The notes under the pieces were generated by a model, which was given only the letters and a program-made list of their open reading frames with translations, made no database searches and was not told the DNA's origin. The position numbers and the translations under genes are program-made. Of a DNA stretch of 64,000 nucleotides, positions 39,564 to 47,954 are shown piece by piece (the stretch's first letter is position 1; each line of letters begins with the position of its first letter). Source of the stretch: Microbispora hainanensis (GTDB taxonomy: Bacteria; Actinomycetota; Actinomycetes; Streptosporangiales; Streptosporangiaceae); NCBI RefSeq assembly GCF_006874475.1, contig NZ_VIRM01000004.1:62001-126000 (forward strand), in the 5' to 3' direction.

Positions 39564-41414
39564 TCACGGGCAGTTGCCGATGTCGCTCTCGGCGGAGGCC
39601 AGGACGACGTCGGTCTTGGCCAGGCCGAGGGCGTTGACGGTGACGTGGACCGCGTTGACGGTCAGGCCCTTGTCGGGCGTGGTGAACGGGATCTGCTCGT
39701 TGAGCACCAGCTTCACCACGCCGACGTTGACCGTGGTGTTGGGCGCGACGTTCGTGGGCGCCGAGATGACCACCGTGTTGCCGACCTTGAGGGAGGCGAT
39801 CGTCGTGGTCCCGCTCGATCCGGAGCAGGTGGTGGTGGAGCTCGACTTGATGGTCTTGAGGCTGATCACCGGGATGCCGGTGATCCCGATGGTCGTGTCG
39901 TCGATGGAGGCGGTGGCCTCGGACTTGCCGGGGAACTCGGTGGTGACGACCTTGGCGCACAGGGCGTGCGCGCTGATCAGCCCGCTGAGGGTGGCGGTGC
40001 AGGGCACCGAGGTGCTGCCGGACGACGTGGTGGAGACGGGGCCGGTGTCGGGGGTGCGGGCGATGTTGATCAGTTGCAGGCCGGCCAGGGAGGCGCCGGC
40101 GGTCAGGCCGTAGGCCCGTCCGGTCAGCCGCTGCGGCGTGACCTTGACCTCCTCGTCGCTGCACGGCGAGGTGACGGAGTTGTTGTCGGCGTCGCCGCTG
40201 TAGGTGGCGGTCCACCTATAGGTGCCGGCCGCGCCGATGGTCACGTCGCCGGACGCGGCGGTGCCGCTGTCGGACAGGTCGCCGGTGCGGGTGGCGATCG
40301 GCGTCGTGCAGTTGGTGTCGCCGGGTCCGAACAGCTCGAACTTGACGGTGCCCGTCGGGTGGTGGCCGCCGGACAGGGTCGCGGTGTCCGAGAGGTTCCC
40401 GCCCGCGGGCGTCTCGCCCGACGGGGTTGTGGTGATCTTCGGGGTCGCCTTCGGAACGTGCTCGGTGATCGTTTCGGTGAAGCCGGGCGACAGGACGTCG
40501 TTGATCAGGAAGTCCACCTTGCAGGTGAGGGTGCTTCCCGGCGCGGCTCCGTCGCCGACGGTGACCTTCTCGGAGAACGCGGCATCCTCGCCGCTGGTCA
40601 CCGTACGGCTGTCCGGGGTCAGGGAGACCGACAGGTCCGGGTCGCAGTCGCGCAGCTTGTGGGTGACCGTGACCGGCAGGTTGTGCAGGGCCGCGAGGAT
40701 GGTGTCGCTGACCTCCGAGGCGTTGAGGCCGGAGAACAGTTGCCCGTCCGTGGCTTCGGTGATCGCGGTCGCCTGCCCGGTCGAGTTCAGCCCGGCCAGG
40801 TCGAAGGCGAGCACGGTGATGTCGGCCGCCTGCAGGGCGCTGATCGCGTCGGCCAGCGAATGGCCGCCGCTGGGGTCGTGGCTGGGGGCGTCCCCGATCA
40901 GCAACACGATCCGGGTGCTGTCCGGCCGGAAGCCGACCGCCCCTGTGGCGACCTGATACAGGGCGCCGATGCCGTCTTCGGGGAAGTCGCCTCCGCCCGA
41001 CGCGGACAGCGAATTGATGCCGGCGGTGACATCGGCCGGGTCGGCGGTGAGATTCTGCGCCACCCGAAATGGAGTCGAATCGGCCGCGTCCTTGTATTCG
41101 GCGACCGCGAACCGAGCGTCCGGCTGCGCCGCGGCGATATTGGACAAAATGGTGTTCGCGTTGGTCCGCACGTTGGAGATGACTCCGCCCATGCTCCCTG
41201 TCGTGTCGATCAGGAAAGCGATATCCGGCTTGGGCGGCACGGCGGGAGTGGAGACGGTTTTGTCGATCGTCTTCGATTCGCCGGGGGCCAGGTCGAGCGT
41301 TACGTCGGCGGGGGTGACCCCGGGTGCGGCGGATGCCGTTCCCACCCCGGCGACCAGCGTCGCAGCGGCCGCCGCCGCGCACACGGCGGCCCGTAATCGT
41401 CGCGTCATCATCAC
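39564..41414 (-). CDS. Secreted VWA-domain protein with choice-of-anchor-P-type C-terminus
   Basis: This 616-residue secreted protein has a signal peptide (residues 1-30, ending ASAA). A von Willebrand A domain follows (residues 60-240) with a complete MIDAS motif DTTGSMGG near residue 70. Next come Ig-like beta-rich segments (GGNLSDTATLSGGHHPTG; GTYRWTATYSGD). The C-terminal choice-of-anchor-P-like region (RAYGLTAGASLAGLQL to SAESDIGNCP) lacks a sortase motif or membrane helix. Such proteins are thought to act in adhesion or surface assembly. The start may be the GTG at 41414 or the ATGs at 41411 or 41408, all downstream of AGAAGGAA. It is not linked to any neighbour. Confidence 0.85.
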   Translation of the reverse strand: MMMTRRLRAAVCAAAAAATLVAGVGTASAAPGVTPADVTLDLAPGESKTIDKTVSTPAVPPKPDIAFLIDTTGSMGGVISNVRTNANTILSNIAAAQPDARFAVAEYKDAADSTPFRVAQNLTADPADVTAGINSLSASGGGDFPEDGIGALYQVATGAVGFRPDSTRIVLLIGDAPSHDPSGGHSLADAISALQAADITVLAFDLAGLNSTGQATAITEATDGQLFSGLNASEVSDTILAALHNLPVTVTHKLRDCDPDLSVSLTPDSRTVTSGEDAAFSEKVTVGDGAAPGSTLTCKVDFLINDVLSPGFTETITEHVPKATPKITTTPSGETPAGGNLSDTATLSGGHHPTGTVKFELFGPGDTNCTTPIATRTGDLSDSGTAASGDVTIGAAGTYRWTATYSGDADNNSVTSPCSDEEVKVTPQRLTGRAYGLTAGASLAGLQLINIARTPDTGPVSTTSSGSTSVPCTATLSGLISAHALCAKVVTTEFPGKSEATASIDDTTIGITGIPVISLKTIKSSSTTTCSGSSGTTTIASLKVGNTVVISAPTNVAPNTTVNVGVVKLVLNEQIPFTTPDKGLTVNAVHVTVNALGLAKTDVVLASAESDIGNCP

Positions 41415-41859
41415 GGTTTTGTTCCTTCTGGTGTGGCGTTATGTCATCGGGAATTCGGCAGCGCCGGTCATTTCTTTGAATGCGCTACCCGGTGAGTCCT
41501 CTCCTCACGTGCCGGCGCGAGTGAATGCCGAATTCCATGGGTTGACGACCTCGCTGATCTGTTCGGCGCCGGCCGTTGATCAACGAGGGGGTGTGGCCAC
41601 GGACATATGGTGACCGGTCAACGAATAGATGTAAATAGGCCCGCTTACGGCAAGTTCCCGATTGGCCACAATCGGCCACCCCACGCCGGTGGGAGGTCAT
41701 CCGTGAGTGGCGATTCGTCCCGGATTTTTATTCGGATATGCCCGATGGCATGAGTAATGTGCAGTTTGTGACTGCAGAAAAGAACGGCCGTTTCCACCAT
41801 TTATCGGCGGGCCCTGCGGCGCTTCAGGTTGTAACGCCGCTTCAGGTCGTGCGCTTGCT
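41415..41859. other. 445-bp gene-free region with inverted and direct repeats
   Basis: This stretch has lower GC than its surroundings and no credible gene. It contains an 11-bp inverted repeat, GGAATTCGGCA (41450-41460) with TGCCGAATTCC (41526-41536), upstream of the VWA gene, and it probably holds the VWA promoter. Its right end is made of 18-bp tandem units listed separately. Confidence 0.6.
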
Positions 41860-41874
41860 TCAGGTCGTACGCTG
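41821..41874 (-). repeat. Three tandem 18-bp units at the 3' end of the methyltransferase gene
   Basis: Units at 41821, 41839 and 41857 begin GCTTCAGGT. The last one covers the methyltransferase stop codon at 41860-41862, so the end of the gene has been multiplied downstream of itself. Confidence 0.85.
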
Positions 41875-42588
41875 CGCCACGAACACGAACTCGCGGCCCG
41901 GGCGGTCGGGGGCGTCCCGCACGTCCAGCACGCGGTAGCCGTTCGCGGCCAGGCTCGTCTCCACCTCGTCCCGGTCCCGGAAGCGGAGGGTCGAGTCCGA
42001 CGTGACCACCGCGCCGTCCGCCAGGAAGGTGTAGGTGTAGCGGAACGACACCAGTGGCAGGCTCACGTCGGTGACGTCGAAGCGCTGCTCCACGGGCCCG
42101 GCCTCCGGAAGGTCGAGGATCACCGGACCGGTGCCCGAGGCCCAGTCCTCCCACACCCGGCGTTCGGGCCGCCTGGTCTCGAACACGAGATATCCCCGCG
42201 GGCGGAGCGCGCCGTGGACGCCCCGCAACGTGCGCGTCCAGTCGTCGTCGGTGAGGAAGACCTGCGCCACGTTCCCCGTCATCACCGCGAGGTCGGCGCC
42301 GAACGCCGGGACCGTGGTGGCGTCGCCGTGGATCCAGGTGATCCTTCCGGTCCGGTCCTTCGCCCTCGCGATCCGCAGCGACGCCTCGGCGGGATCGACG
42401 CCCATGACCGTGCGTCCGCTGTCCGCCAGCAAGACCGCCAGGGATCCCGTTCCGCAGCCGACGTCGAGCACGCGGTCCGCGCCCAGCTCGCCGGCGATGG
42501 AGAGATAGACGTCAAGGTCGTCGCGGTCTCCGTCGAACGCGTCGTAGACGGCGGCCAGGCGCGGGTGGGCGAAGATCGGGTCGGGCAC
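41860..42588 (-). CDS. Class I SAM-dependent methyltransferase
   Basis: This 242-residue Rossmann-fold methyltransferase has the SAM-binding motif VLDVGCGTGSLAVLLA near residue 40, an acidic motif II in VMGVDPAEASL near 62, and GDATTVPAFGADLAVM near 88. The second half resembles small-molecule methyltransferases (SFRYTYTFLADGAVV). The substrate is unknown. The GTG start follows the broken enoyl-CoA hydratase gene by 35 bp on the same strand, so both may once have shared a transcript. Confidence 0.88.
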   Translation of the reverse strand: MPDPIFAHPRLAAVYDAFDGDRDDLDVYLSIAGELGADRVLDVGCGTGSLAVLLADSGRTVMGVDPAEASLRIARAKDRTGRITWIHGDATTVPAFGADLAVMTGNVAQVFLTDDDWTRTLRGVHGALRPRGYLVFETRRPERRVWEDWASGTGPVILDLPEAGPVEQRFDVTDVSLPLVSFRYTYTFLADGAVVTSDSTLRFRDRDEVETSLAANGYRVLDVRDAPDRPGREFVFVAQRTT

Positions 42589-42623
42589 CCGGCGACCCTA
42601 CTCCACCCCGTGAACCGGGAGCG

Positions 42624-43284
42624 TCACTCCCTGACCGGCCAGTCGCCGGAGGAGGCCCTCCAGATCGCGTTCGCGCGGGCGAGCCGGTCGACGACGTCGT
42701 CGAGTTCATCGGCGGGGACGGCCCGGTTGACCCAGCCGTAGCGCTCCGCGGTCTCGGCGTCGTACAGGTCGGCGCTCAGCACCGCCTCCAGCGCGCGGTT
42801 GCGGCCGGCCCTGGTGGCGAGATACTGCGTGCCCCCTCCGCCGGGCACGATGCCCATGAGGGCTTCGATCTGGCCGATCCCGGCACGGCCGATCGCCGCG
42901 AACGCCATGTCGGCGGAGGCGACGAACTCGGCCCCACCGCCGCGCGCCATCCCGGCGAGCTTGACGATGGTCACCTGGGGCTGGTGCCGCAGCAGTTCCC
43001 CCAGGGCCTGGAAGACGTTGACACCACCCGGGAGTCCGTGCGCGAGCTTGCCGAGCGCGTCCGGCGTGTCACCAGGCGACATGTCGACGTGGGCGATGAA
43101 GAACTCGGGTGGCACTGTCGAACACGACGACCCGAACCGAGTGGTCGTCCCGCAGCGTGGCCAGCAGGCGCCGGAGGTCGCCCATCAGGACGACGTCCAA
43201 GACGTTGACGGGTGGATTGTCGAGGGTGACGCGGGCGATGCCGGCCTCGCGGCTCACCCGCAGGGTCGTGTAGGCGTCGTTCAT
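42624..43284 (-). pseudogene. Enoyl-CoA hydratase/isomerase with frameshift
   Basis: The crotonase fold is split over two frames. The first (start ATG 43284) gives the N-terminal strand LRVSREAGIARVTLDNPPVNVLD and ends in VVVFDSA; the second resumes with PEFFIAHVDMSPGD. It continues through ARGGGAEFVASADMAFA and PGGGGTQYLATRAGR, which form the oxyanion-hole and active-site region. The break is near 43118, where one extra base or two missing bases explain it. The combined product, about 220 residues, also lacks part of the usual C-terminal helices. A sequencing error is possible. It diverges from the HxlR regulator. Confidence 0.75.
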
Positions 43285-43307
43285 GGAGGTCCCCGATCCG
43301 TATCTGG

Positions 43308-43333
43308 TATGCACCTAGGTTCCCCATGCATAC
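43308..43333. promoter_or_regulatory. Inverted repeat GTATGCA-N12-TGCATAC, candidate HxlR operator
   Basis: Perfect 7-bp arms (43308-43314 and 43327-43333) lie in the 123-bp gap between the divergent hydratase remnant and the HxlR gene. Confidence 0.55.
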
Positions 43334-43407
43334 TTACGATGTGGCGGCGGGCGATCAGCCGTCAATAACGCACTTTCGGCATCTCAAGGATCGCGAAGGA
43401 TACCGAT

Positions 43408-43791
43408 ATGGCCTTTCCGGAGCCCGGCACCTCGACGGACATCGTCTACCGGGCCGACTGCCCCAGCCGCCCGATCCTCGACCAGATCGCCGACAAGTGG
43501 TCGATGATGGTGATGGCGGTCCTGAACGAGCCCAGGCGGTTCAACGAGATCAAGCGCCGCCTTGAGGGCGTCACCCAGCGCGTCCTGACCCAGACCCTGC
43601 GCCGCCTGGAGCGTAACGGGATGATCGCGCGCCGCGTGCTCCCCACCTCGCCGGTCGGGGTCGAGTACTCACTCACGCCGCTCGGCGAATCGCTGCGCGA
43701 GCCGTTCGCCCGGTTGTACGACTGGACGGTCGACAACGCGGACGAAATCCAGAGGCATCAAAGGGAGTACGACCGGCGCGTGCAGAGCTGA
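43408..43791 (+). CDS. HxlR-family transcriptional regulator
   Basis: This 127-residue winged-helix regulator has the HxlR signature: CPSRPILDQIADKWSMMVM near residue 18, with the family's N-terminal cysteine; RRFNEIKRRLEGVTQRVLTQTLRRLERNGMI near residue 43; and the wing VGVEYSLTPLGESL. HxlR proteins commonly sense aldehydes or quinones and repress divergent genes, here the enoyl-CoA hydratase remnant. AAGGA precedes the ATG. Its target gene is broken, so it may now be without partner. Confidence 0.92.
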   Translation: MAFPEPGTSTDIVYRADCPSRPILDQIADKWSMMVMAVLNEPRRFNEIKRRLEGVTQRVLTQTLRRLERNGMIARRVLPTSPVGVEYSLTPLGESLREPFARLYDWTVDNADEIQRHQREYDRRVQS

Positions 43792-44135
43792 CAGCCCGGA
43801 TGCGCGTGCCCCGTCGCGCCGGGGGCGCCAGGGCTGCGCGTTCCGCTCGCAGGCACCGAGCGGAAGATGTTCCGTTGCCATCATCCCACAAATTTGGTAG
43901 GAAATACCTGTGTTTACGGCATCGTGGTTGGCCCGGCGTCGGCACGTCGACCTGTGCCGTCTGAACGGCCCGGCCTGTCGCTCCTGAACCGCGCTCCTGA
44001 CCTGCGCTCCCCGTCCGGTCCCCCGTACGGCCCCGTCCGGCGTGGCCGCCCTCACCGGACGACCCCCCTTCCGTTGCCGCGCCGTGCCCGCCTCGCCTCC
44101 GGGCGGTGCGGCGCCCTCCCCACGGAGCGACCACT
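43792..44135. promoter_or_regulatory. Leader of the taurine/sulfonate operon with palindrome GGTAGGAAATACC
   Basis: This 344-bp stretch has no credible gene. At 43896-43908 lies GGTA-N5-TACC (GGTAGGAAATACC) in a short AT-rich patch, about 230 bp before the first gene. It shares a GTAGG(A/T)AA core, on the opposite strand, with the inverted repeat at 3462-3480 of the other sulfur module, which suggests a common regulator but does not prove it. Confidence 0.45.
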
Positions 44136-45092
44136 GTGACGTCATCCCCCGCAAGACCCCACTCCAGATCCCCCTCAAGACCCCACTCCAGATCCCCCGC
44201 AAGAGGCCACTCACCGGGTCCCCGTCCGCTCCTTCCCGGCGAGGCGCCCGAGCCCGCCGGCCCGGTGGACGGCGAAGGAGCGCCCGCCGCCTTCGGGCGG
44301 GGCCGGCGAGGGCGCAGAGCCCGCCGGATCGGCGTGCGGGTGCTGTCGCTGCTCGCACTGCTCGCGTTGTGGCAGCTGGCGGCGGTCGCGGCGGGCAATC
44401 CGTCGTTCGTCCCCGCGCCCCGGGCGGTGTGGGACCAGCTCGTCCTGCTGTCCACCACGCACGACGGCGTCCGCGGCTACAGCGGTCACCTGCTCGTCGA
44501 GCATCTGGCGATCAGCCTGCGCCGCATCCTCATCGGCTCGGCGCTCGGCGTGGTGGCCGGGCTCGTCCTCGGCGTCGTCCTCGGCACCGTGCCGTGGATC
44601 CGCCTCGTGGCCGAGCCGGTCGTGACGTTCGTACGGGCCCTGCCTCCGCTGGCGTACTTCAGCCTGCTGATCATCTGGTTCGGCATCGACGAGACGCCCA
44701 AGCTGTGGCTGCTCGCCATCGCCGCGCTCCCGCCGGTCGCCGTGGCCACCGCCGCGGCCGTCCACGGCGCGCCGACCGGCCTGGTGGAGGCGGCGCGGGC
44801 GCTGGGCGCCTCACGACGGGACGTGATCAAGGATGTGGTGCTGCCGGCCGCACTGCCGGAGATCTTCACCGGTGTCCGGCTGGCCGTCGGGGTCGCGTAC
44901 TCATCGGTCGTCGCGGCGGAGACCGTCAACGGCGTGCCGGGCATCGGGGGGATGGTCCGCGACGCCCAGCGTTACCTGCAGACCGACGTCGTGGTGCTCG
45001 GGCTGCTCGCGATCGGCCTGTCCGGGCTGCTGATCGACGGCCTGTTGCGCGCCGCCGAGAACCGGCTCATCCCCTGGCGCGGCCGCGCCTGA
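44136..45092 (+). CDS. Taurine/sulfonate-type ABC transporter permease (TauC/SsuC-like)
   Basis: This 318-residue permease has a basic, proline-rich cytoplasmic tail of about 75 residues followed by six helices. The EAA-type loop is near residue 220 (LVEAARALGASRRDVIKDVVLPAALPEI), and the family signature RALPPLAYFSLLIIWFGIDE is near 165. The tail carries a duplicated R-P-H-S-R-S-P segment from 24-bp tandem repeats. GGAG lies before the GTG at 44136. It opens the operon with the binding protein, ATPase and TauD-like dioxygenase. Confidence 0.92.
   Translation: MTSSPARPHSRSPSRPHSRSPARGHSPGPRPLLPGEAPEPAGPVDGEGAPAAFGRGRRGRRARRIGVRVLSLLALLALWQLAAVAAGNPSFVPAPRAVWDQLVLLSTTHDGVRGYSGHLLVEHLAISLRRILIGSALGVVAGLVLGVVLGTVPWIRLVAEPVVTFVRALPPLAYFSLLIIWFGIDETPKLWLLAIAALPPVAVATAAAVHGAPTGLVEAARALGASRRDVIKDVVLPAALPEIFTGVRLAVGVAYSSVVAAETVNGVPGIGGMVRDAQRYLQTDVVVLGLLAIGLSGLLIDGLLRAAENRLIPWRGRA
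44151..44198 (+). repeat. Two tandem 24-bp units at the start of the permease gene
   Basis: Units at 44151-44174 and 44175-44198 (GCAAGACCCCACTCCAGATC-type) are followed by a partial third copy. They encode the Arg/Ser/Pro-rich tail. Confidence 0.9.
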
Positions 45093-45172
45093 GCCCCTGT
45101 CCAGCCTCTGTCCAGCCTCGTCGATCTCCCTCCCACCGCAACTCCCTCCCACCGCAGAAGGAACCCTCCGCC

Positions 45173-46234
45173 ATGTCACGACCACGCCTCACGCGCCTGC
45201 TTTCCGTCGCCCTGGCCGCCGCGACGGCCGCCGTCCTGGCCGCGTGCGGCGACGGCGCGGCCTCCGGCACGAGCGGAGGCGGCGGCGATGCCGCGGACCG
45301 CACCATCCGCATCGCCTATCAGGCGTTCCCGAGCGGGGACCTCATCGTGAAGAACAAGGGGTGGCTGGAGCAGGCGCTGCCCGGCTACACCATCACGTGG
45401 ACCAAGTTCGACTCCGGAGCGAGCATCAACACCGCCTTCGTGGCCAAGAGCGTGGACATCGCGGCCATCGGGTCGAGCCCGGTCGCGCGCGGGCTGTCCG
45501 CACCGCTCGACATCCCCTACCAGGTGGCGTTCGTGCTCGACGTGGCCGGTGACAACGAGGCCCTGATCGCCCGCGACGGCACCGGCATCTCGTCCGTGGA
45601 GGGCCTGCGCGGCAGGAAGGTGGCGACGCCGTTCGCCTCGACGTCCCACTACAGCCTGCTCGCCGCGCTCGACAAGGCGGGGGTGCCGGAGTCCGCGGTG
45701 AACATCGTCGACCTGGAGCCGCAGGACATCCTGGCGTCCTGGACCCGCGGCGACATCGACGCCGCCTACGTCTGGCTGCCCACGCTCGACGAGATCAAGA
45801 AGACCGGCAAGACGATCGTCAGCAGCCGTGAGCTGGCGACGGCGGGGAAGCCGACCCTCGACCTGGGCGTGGTGTCCACCGCGTTCATCCAGGCGCACCC
45901 CGACGCGGTGGACGCCTGGCGCAAGGCCGAGGCCAGGGCGCTCGACCTGATCGCGGACGATCCCGACACCGCGGCCCAGGCGGTGGGCGCGGAGCTCAAC
46001 ATCGGCAAGGACGAGGCCAAGGCGCAGCTCAGCCAGGGCGTCTTCCTCAGGCCGGCCGATCTGTCCTCGCCGGAGTGGCTCGGCACGCCGGACAAGGTCG
46101 GCGGCCTGGCGCAGAGCCTGGTGAGCGCGGCGCAGTTCCTCAAGGACCAGCAGAAGATCGACGCGGTGCCCGGCCTCGCCGCGGTGGAACGGGCGATCTA
46201 CACCAAGGGGCTTCCCGGTGTCCTCGCGCCCTGA
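45173..46234 (+). CDS. Taurine/sulfonate ABC transporter substrate-binding lipoprotein (TauA/SsuA-like)
   Basis: This 353-residue NMT1/TauA-type binding lipoprotein has a signal peptide ending VLAAC (cysteine at residue 25). The fold follows with IRIAYQAFPSGDLIVKNKGW near 45, GASINTAFVAKSVDIAAIGSSP near 80, and the hinge region VATPFASTSHYSLL near 150. It delivers an organosulfonate, most likely taurine given the neighbouring dioxygenase, to the permease. AAGGA lies upstream of the ATG. Two 16-bp direct repeats (45126-45141, 45142-45157) lie just before the ribosome site. Confidence 0.92.
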   Translation: MSRPRLTRLLSVALAAATAAVLAACGDGAASGTSGGGGDAADRTIRIAYQAFPSGDLIVKNKGWLEQALPGYTITWTKFDSGASINTAFVAKSVDIAAIGSSPVARGLSAPLDIPYQVAFVLDVAGDNEALIARDGTGISSVEGLRGRKVATPFASTSHYSLLAALDKAGVPESAVNIVDLEPQDILASWTRGDIDAAYVWLPTLDEIKKTGKTIVSSRELATAGKPTLDLGVVSTAFIQAHPDAVDAWRKAEARALDLIADDPDTAAQAVGAELNIGKDEAKAQLSQGVFLRPADLSSPEWLGTPDKVGGLAQSLVSAAQFLKDQQKIDAVPGLAAVERAIYTKGLPGVLAP

Positions 46235-47021
46235 GACGGCCGGAGCGGGCGAGGAGGTCGCCGCCGTCCGTCTGCACGAGGTCGAACACGTCTATGGCGG
46301 CCCGGGAGGTCCGGTCGCCGCCCTGGGGCCGATCTCCCTGACCGTCCCTCCCGGCGCCTTCCTCGTGCTCGTCGGGGCGTCCGGATGCGGCAAGAGCACG
46401 CTGCTGCGCCTCGTCGCGGGCTTCGAGAGGCCGGCCTCCGGCACCGTACGGACCGGCGGCGCCGCGCCGGTCCCGGGCAGAGGCGCCGGGATCGTCTTCC
46501 AGCAGCCCCGCCTGTTTCCGTGGAAGACCGTGGGCGGCAACGTCGAGCTGGCTCTGCGGTACGCCGGAGTGCCCCGTGCGGAACGTGCCCGCCGGGTGCC
46601 CGAGCTGCTGGAACGGGTGGGCCTGCACGATGTGGCGGACCGGAGGATCTGGGAGATCTCCGGAGGGCAGCAGCAGCGCGTGGCGATCGCCAGGGCGCTC
46701 GCCGGCGACGACCCGCTGCTGCTGCTCGACGAGCCGTTCGCCGCCCTGGACGCGCTCACCCGGGAGCGCCTGCAGGAGGACCTGCGCCGGGTGAGCGCGC
46801 AGACCGGCCGCACGTCGGTTTTCGTCACCCACAGTGTCGAGGAGGCCGTGTTCCTCGGCAGCCGCGTCGTCGTGCTCACCCGCCGGCCGGGCCGGATCGC
46901 GCTGGACCTTGACGTCACCCTTCCGCGCACCGGAGTGGAACCGGACGAACTGCGCGCCCTTCCCGAGTACGCCGCGCTCCGCGCCGAGGTCGGCCACGCC
47001 GTACGCGCCGCCGCCGCGTGA
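46218..47021 (+). CDS. Taurine/sulfonate ABC transporter ATP-binding protein (TauB/SsuB-like)
   Basis: This 267-residue ATPase has Walker A GASGCGKSTLL near residue 53, the Q-loop in VFQQPRLFPWKT, the ABC signature ISGGQQQRVAIARAL near 145, and Walker B LLLLDEPFAALD near 165. It energises the TauC/SsuC-like permease. The GTG start overlaps the end of the binding-protein gene by 17 bases, so coupling is tight. Confidence 0.94.
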   Translation: MSSRPETAGAGEEVAAVRLHEVEHVYGGPGGPVAALGPISLTVPPGAFLVLVGASGCGKSTLLRLVAGFERPASGTVRTGGAAPVPGRGAGIVFQQPRLFPWKTVGGNVELALRYAGVPRAERARRVPELLERVGLHDVADRRIWEISGGQQQRVAIARALAGDDPLLLLDEPFAALDALTRERLQEDLRRVSAQTGRTSVFVTHSVEEAVFLGSRVVVLTRRPGRIALDLDVTLPRTGVEPDELRALPEYAALRAEVGHAVRAAAA

Positions 47022-47050
47022 AGCACCACACCAACCAGGAGGACAGTGAG

Positions 47051-47923
47051 ATGACCACAACGACCGCGGAGCGGCTGACCCTGCGGCCTCTCGGACCCCA
47101 CTTCGGCGCCGAGGTCGAGGGACTGGACCTGGCGACCGCCACCGACGAGGAACTGGCCGCGGTGCGTGCCGCCCTGGTCGATCGGAAGGTGCTCTTCTTC
47201 CGCGACCAGCGCCTGGACGACGACGGGCAGGTCGCTCTCGGCCGCCGTCTCGGCGAGCTGACCGCCTCCCACCCGGTGGTCGGGGGCGTCGACGAGGCGC
47301 ATCCGGAGATCTACGCGCTCGACAGCGCCGACAACGGCTTCGCCGACGTCTGGCACACCGACGTCACGTTCATGCCCCGCCCGCCGCTCGGCTCCATCCT
47401 GCGCGCCGTGATCCTCCCGCCCACCGGCGGCGACACGAGCTGGGCCGACGCCCAGCTGGCGTACGACTCCCTGTCCGAACCCGTGAAGGAACTGGCCGAC
47501 CGGCTCACCGCGGTCCACGACGGCAACCGCGAGTTCGGCTACTACCTGGCCCAGCGCCGCGGCGGCAAGGGCAACGTCTGGGACGGCGAGCTCGTCACCC
47601 GGCTTGAGCCGGTGGAGCACCCCGTGGTCCGCGTCCACCCCGAGACCGGCCGCAAGGGGATCTTCGTCAACCCCGGGTTCACCTCCCACATCGTCGGCGT
47701 GTCCGAGGCGGAGAGCCGGGCCATCCTCGACCTGCTCTACGCCCACCTCACCAAGCCCGAGCACATCGTGCGCCACCGCTGGAGGATCGGCGACGTCGCC
47801 ATGTGGGACAACCGGAGCACCGCCCACTACGCCAACCGCGACTACGGCGACGCGCACCGCGTGATGCACCGCATCACCCTCCGCGGCGACCGCCCCTTCG
47901 GCCCCGGCCGTACGGACGGGTGA
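47051..47923 (+). CDS. tauD: TauD-family taurine dioxygenase (Fe(II)/2-oxoglutarate-dependent)
   Basis: This 290-residue dioxygenase oxidises taurine or another sulfonate with 2-oxoglutarate and O2, releasing sulfite. The Fe(II) triad is HxD in VWHTDVTF near residue 98 plus the distal His in RVMHRITLRGDRP near 275; the following arginine binds 2-oxoglutarate. GGAGGACAGTGAG precedes the ATG. It closes the operon and provides sulfur from the imported compound. Some TauD relatives act on 2,4-D or alkyl sulfates, so the substrate remains to be shown. Confidence 0.93.
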   Translation: MTTTTAERLTLRPLGPHFGAEVEGLDLATATDEELAAVRAALVDRKVLFFRDQRLDDDGQVALGRRLGELTASHPVVGGVDEAHPEIYALDSADNGFADVWHTDVTFMPRPPLGSILRAVILPPTGGDTSWADAQLAYDSLSEPVKELADRLTAVHDGNREFGYYLAQRRGGKGNVWDGELVTRLEPVEHPVVRVHPETGRKGIFVNPGFTSHIVGVSEAESRAILDLLYAHLTKPEHIVRHRWRIGDVAMWDNRSTAHYANRDYGDAHRVMHRITLRGDRPFGPGRTDG

Positions 47924-47954
47924 GCGGGCGGGGGGAGGGGGAGCCGGCCGCCGG

